A stretch of 64,000 bases of DNA, from assembly GCA_027078545.1 (NCBI GenBank), contig JALWXN010000004.1, positions 737,100 to 801,099 on the forward strand, written 5' to 3'. Made by a program: the position numbers and the translations under genes. Below the pieces are notes generated by a model that had not been told where the DNA came from, did no database searches, and saw nothing but the letters and a program-made list of their open reading frames with translations. Positions 61,093-64,000 of this stretch are shown one piece after another. Position 1 is the stretch's first letter, and the number at the start of each line of letters is the position of its first letter. Source of the stretch: Nitrososphaeria archaeon. GTDB taxonomy: Archaea; Thermoproteota; Nitrososphaeria; Geothermarchaeales; JDFR-13.

Positions 61093-61821
61093 ATGAAGGC
61101 GGTGGTATACAGCAGGGTATCCACCGAGGAGCAGACACCCGAGTCCCAGCTACAGGTGGTCCTCGACTATGCCAGGAACAGGGGCTACGAGATAGTCAAG
61201 ATATTCGAGGAGAACATCTCTGGGAGTGTCGACCCCCTGGAGAGGCCCGTCTTCAAACAGGTCCTAAGCTACCTCCGTGAGCATGAGGTGGATCTCCTAC
61301 TCCTCCACGACATGACCCGTTTCTACAGGCCTCCCCCCGGCCAGGCGTCGAGGGCGCTCAGCATTATGAGGCGTATAATGGATGAGTATAACGTGTTGAT
61401 CGAGTTCGTCAGCGAACCTCAGATCGATGATCCTATGCTCTCGGAGCTGTGGCGCTTCCTGAAGAGCTGGATCTCCGCCTATGAGAGGCTCCAGATAAGT
61501 CTACGTACACGCTACGGCCTCCTAAGGGTTAAGAGGGAGGGCCGGCTATACCATAAGCCAGACATAGTTTACTACTACGCCGCATGGATATTCAACAAGG
61601 ATTTGAAGGATGTTTCGAGGACGGAGTATGAGGTTGCTAAGAGGCAGCTGACCGAGATAGTCTCGAAGTACTGGCGGGACTCGGCACTAAAGAAGACGAG
61701 GATCGGTGAGCTCCTGAGGAAGAATGAGCTTAACGGGCTATACTTGAGGTTTCCACACGCCCCTAAGAGCTACCTAACGTTCTACAGGCTGGTTATGGAT
61801 AAAAAGGCTGTGGGTAGCTAG
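61093..61821 (+). CDS. Serine recombinase (resolvase/invertase N-terminal domain) with an unusual C-terminal part
   Basis: 242 residues. With the ATG at 61093, Arg8 and Ser10 of YSRVST take the same numbers as in gamma-delta resolvase, and TEEQTPESQLQVVLDYA and LLLLHDMTRFYR complete the catalytic domain. The GTG at 61081 would add four residues. The C-terminal 110 residues have no clear resolvase helix-turn-helix; they are basic and helical (KRQLTEIVSKYWRDSALKKT, IGELLRKNELNGLYLRF). It may act as a resolvase or integrase of a lost element. No inverted ends or attachment sites are visible. Copy B of the repeated motif lies just upstream. Confidence 0.85.
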   Translation: MKAVVYSRVSTEEQTPESQLQVVLDYARNRGYEIVKIFEENISGSVDPLERPVFKQVLSYLREHEVDLLLLHDMTRFYRPPPGQASRALSIMRRIMDEYNVLIEFVSEPQIDDPMLSELWRFLKSWISAYERLQISLRTRYGLLRVKREGRLYHKPDIVYYYAAWIFNKDLKDVSRTEYEVAKRQLTEIVSKYWRDSALKKTRIGELLRKNELNGLYLRFPHAPKSYLTFYRLVMDKKAVGS

Positions 61822-62756
61822 GGAACGACGAGGGAGAGGACGGCCTTCTCAGTATGCATCCTGTTCTCCGCCTGGTGGAAGACGACGCTGTTCGGCCCCT
61901 CGATTACCTCGTCCGTCATCTCCTCACCCCTGTAGCCCGGTAGGCAGTGCATGAAGATATAGTCCTCCTTCGCGACTGAGACGGTCTCGAGGTTGGCCTG
62001 GTAACCCCTCCAGTCTCTCAGCCTCTTCTCCTTCTCCATTTCCGGGCCGCCCATGCTGTGCCATGTATTGGCGTAGATCACATCTGCATCCCTGAATGCC
62101 TCATAGATATCCTCTGTGAAGACTATGTTTGCACCGGTCTTCCTCGACATCTCCTCCACGAAGTCTAGGATCCTCTTGTCTGGCTCGTAGCCCTTCGGCC
62201 TAGCTATCCACATCTCGTAGCCGAAGATGCTGGAGATGATCATTAGGCTATGGCAGACGTTCCATATATCCCCTACATAGCCTATCTTAACCCTCCTGTT
62301 ACGCCCTTTAAACTCCCATATTGTCATGAGGTCGGCTAATCCCTGCATCGGGTGTGTAAGGTCTGTCAATGCGTTGATAACGGGGTTCTCCATATACTCG
62401 GCATACTCCTCCACAATCTCCTGGCCGAAGGTCCTGATAACCAGTGCGTCGAGATACTTGTCAAGGACACGTGCCGTATCCTTAATCGGCTCTCCACGGG
62501 AGAGCTGCATAACATTCGGATTCAGCTGTAGCGGCGTAGCCCCGAGATGCGCAATAGCCGCCATGAAGGAGACCCTCGTCCTCGTAGAGGGCTTCTCGAA
62601 GAGGAGGCCTATCACACGGCCCTCCAACGACCTATGCGGGACACGTGAGCTCCACAGCCGCTTAAACTCCATAGCAACCTCGACTACGAACTCTATCTCC
62701 CTCCTACTGAAGTCCATGAGGGTTAGGAAGTCCCTACCCCTGAAACGTGTCCTCAT
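61818..62756 (-). CDS. argF: Ornithine carbamoyltransferase
   Basis: 312 residues. The carbamoyl-phosphate motif EKPSTRTRVSF sits near residues 54-64. NALTDLTHPMQGLADLMT marks the transition between domains, and the ornithine-binding FMHCLPGYRGEEMTDEV lies near the end. It makes citrulline, the substrate of argG in this window. A ctatttatatt box about 30 nt upstream of the ATG is the likely promoter. It shares CTAG with the recombinase stop. Confidence 0.96.
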   Translation of the reverse strand: MRTRFRGRDFLTLMDFSRREIEFVVEVAMEFKRLWSSRVPHRSLEGRVIGLLFEKPSTRTRVSFMAAIAHLGATPLQLNPNVMQLSRGEPIKDTARVLDKYLDALVIRTFGQEIVEEYAEYMENPVINALTDLTHPMQGLADLMTIWEFKGRNRRVKIGYVGDIWNVCHSLMIISSIFGYEMWIARPKGYEPDKRILDFVEEMSRKTGANIVFTEDIYEAFRDADVIYANTWHSMGGPEMEKEKRLRDWRGYQANLETVSVAKEDYIFMHCLPGYRGEEMTDEVIEGPNSVVFHQAENRMHTEKAVLSLVVP

Positions 62757-62905
62757 GGATAGTTACTGAATAGCAGGCCTATCAATATAAATAGGGATAT
62801 CTACACCCAAATCCATACATCCTCTCCCTAGAATTTAGCCGAATACCTAATTCGTACAACAGCTCTTCCAAAGCTTAAATATACCTCACAGGAAGTTACC
62901 TACCC

Positions 62906-63493
62906 ATGAGCTTCAACCTCGGTAATGAGTTGGCATCCCTCCCGATCGACGTCCTGATCGCGAGGCCACTCGACGCAGCGGTGAGGGCCCAGGCATTCGC
63001 AGCGGAGACCACTGTACGCTTCGTGAAGGAGGTCGGCCTAGATGATAACGGGAATGTAAGGATGACCACTATGAGGTTTAGCTACACCTATGTTACCGAC
63101 GAGGGTGAAGAGGAGGAGGTTGAGAGGGAGATATCCGTCCCGTTCCTCACGATGGTCCCAATACCCTTCATCAGGATCAGCGAGGTGGATATTGACCTCA
63201 GCTTCAGGATAAGGAATATCGTGGTTGACAGTAAAGAGAAGTCACTATCCGTCTCAGCCGGCGCAGAGGCCAACTGGAAGGTCTTCAAAGTATCGGTTAA
63301 CGCATCATACTCCTCAAAGAGGACTACCAAGAGCAAGATAGACAGGAGCGCCGAGGTCGATATAAGGGTGAAGGCTGTCCAGGACGAGATGCCGGAGGGG
63401 CTGAGGATACTGCTCAACATACTCAACGAGGGTCTACGTGCACAGGAGGTTGGAGCACCTGCTGGCCAAGGAGGAGGTGGCCAGACAGAGTAG
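62906..63493 (+). CDS. DUF2589-domain protein, first of a pair
   Basis: 195 residues. LPIDVLIARPLDAAVRAQAFAAETTVRFVKEVGL near the N-terminus is characteristic of DUF2589. Long strands follow (FSYTYVTDEG, EREISVPFLTMV, EVDIDLSFRI), then VNASYSSKRTTKSKID and a Gly/Gln-rich tail. The function of the family is unknown. A gcttaaatat box about 30 nt before the ATG is the likely promoter. A related gene begins 12 nt downstream. Confidence 0.85.
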   Translation: MSFNLGNELASLPIDVLIARPLDAAVRAQAFAAETTVRFVKEVGLDDNGNVRMTTMRFSYTYVTDEGEEEEVEREISVPFLTMVPIPFIRISEVDIDLSFRIRNIVVDSKEKSLSVSAGAEANWKVFKVSVNASYSSKRTTKSKIDRSAEVDIRVKAVQDEMPEGLRILLNILNEGLRAQEVGAPAGQGGGGQTE

Positions 63494-63505
63494 GTGTAGA
63501 GAAAA

Positions 63506-63973
63506 GTGGTCCGGGCAGGTGATATGGCCCAGCTCCTAGCAGGGATACTCAGAGCCGTCGTGGAGGCGGATACACAGGCCCGTGAAGCCTTCCTAGAGGA
63601 GCTGGGTAGATACTTCACGGAGACGGAGGAGGGGTTGGAACCGATATACCTGACCCTCAGATACTCCACACAATACGTCGACGACGAGGGACGTCTACAG
63701 AGGAGGAGGGAGAAGGTTGAGATCCCCCTACTGACACTGGTCAACCCCTCCCACATAGGTGTTGAGAAGGCGGAGATCGAGCTATACATGGACGTCGTGA
63801 CCACTAGGGAGGAGCAGGGGGTCCAGAGGCTCTTCACAGTCTTCAGAGCAGCGACAAAGACCAGGTCTGAGAGTGGGATGAGGATTAGGGTCTTGATGAC
63901 TAGGAGCGAGGTAGGCGAGGGCCTGGCCAACGTCATATCCACACTCGTCAATAAGGGGGTTGTTGTTGAGTGA
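63506..63973 (+). CDS. DUF2589-like protein, second of the pair
   Basis: 155 residues from GTG 63506, with a GGTG ribosome site 9 nt upstream (an ATG at 63524 is an alternative). LRYSTQYVDDEG, KVEIPLLTLVNPSHIGVEKA and EIELYMDV align with strands of the first protein, and the N-terminal helix is also similar. The two are tandem paralogues that may form a heteromer. The next gene overlaps it as GTGA. Confidence 0.75.
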   Translation: MVRAGDMAQLLAGILRAVVEADTQAREAFLEELGRYFTETEEGLEPIYLTLRYSTQYVDDEGRLQRRREKVEIPLLTLVNPSHIGVEKAEIELYMDVVTTREEQGVQRLFTVFRAATKTRSESGMRIRVLMTRSEVGEGLANVISTLVNKGVVVE

Positions 63974-64000
63974 GCGGTCCAAAGATACCTAAGAAGCCGG
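63970..64000 (+). CDS. Start of a third gene, cut by the window edge
   Basis: A GTG overlaps the preceding stop (GTGA) and is followed by an open frame, VSGPKIPKKP, to the edge. The overlap suggests a translationally coupled third gene in the DUF2589 operon, but ten codons cannot identify it. Confidence 0.4.
   Translation, partial: MSGPKIPKKP

Overview
The window reads as chromosomal DNA of a thermophilic archaeon of the Thermoproteota (crenarchaeal) type. Arginine is mostly AGG/AGA and isoleucine mostly ATA. Many genes start about 25-30 nt after a TATA-like box with no leader, and others carry GGTGA-type ribosome sites. Gene packing is very tight, and the small regulators are archaeal VapBC, AbrB and RAM-domain proteins. 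The exact order cannot be fixed from sequence reading alone. No rRNA or tRNA gene was found.

Layout. 1-2.4 kb: the end of a GlcD-type oxidase gene with a short 2x[4Fe-4S] protein and two unusual downstream genes. 2.4-8 kb: a DUF255 thioredoxin-domain protein, an MFS transporter, an FAD oxidoreductase, a thioesterase and an OsmC protein. 9-17.5 kb: two gamma-glutamyltransferase paralogues, a RAM-domain regulator, a NifX-like protein, a divergent AlkA-like protein, an amidohydrolase and diaminopimelate decarboxylase. 17.5-34.5 kb: a complete but split branched-chain amino-acid ABC transporter (livF apart from livMH and livJG). Surface proteins, a glycosyltransferase, a VapBC pair, peptidases (M19, M20), a PLP enzyme and a saccharopine-dehydrogenase-like gene lie between its parts. 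34-40.5 kb: a membrane GT-C/PTPS-related protein, a metallo-beta-lactamase, a second large surface protein and a MalK-type ATPase. 40.8-44 kb: a small membrane module, then a NikR-like regulator divergent from a P1B metal ATPase. 44-49.6 kb: an endonuclease IV-like protein overlapping a Hef-like helicase, an NnrS-like membrane protein, CutA and an amidohydrolase. 50-52.6 kb: O6-alkylguanine methyltransferase, an ACT protein and argG. 52.77-56.0 kb: a 47-repeat CRISPR array with leader but no cas genes, followed directly by a second VapBC. 57-62.8 kb: a phosphodiesterase-like protein, an NnrS-like paralogue, two AbrB proteins, a serine recombinase and argF. 62.9-64 kb: two DUF2589 proteins and the start of a further gene.

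How the genes fit together. Much of the window handles amino acids and peptides: Liv uptake, gamma-glutamyl transfer, dipeptide and N-acyl hydrolysis, lysine, arginine and sulfur amino-acid enzymes. A second theme is repair and defence: AlkA-like, Ogt, EndoIV-like plus helicase, CRISPR and two toxin-antitoxin pairs. A third is the cell surface.

The observations I rate highest are an AT-rich mosaic block (about 21.30-23.17 kb) whose edges fall inside two genes; the NikR-like/P1B-ATPase pair, both with altered metal-site residues and a candidate operator between them; the EndoIV-like/helicase operon; a repeated intergenic motif (TTTTCATTAGGGGG...TTCTGAA); a CRISPR spacer that is itself a long hairpin; and six convergent gene pairs that share a single CTAG as both stop codons.
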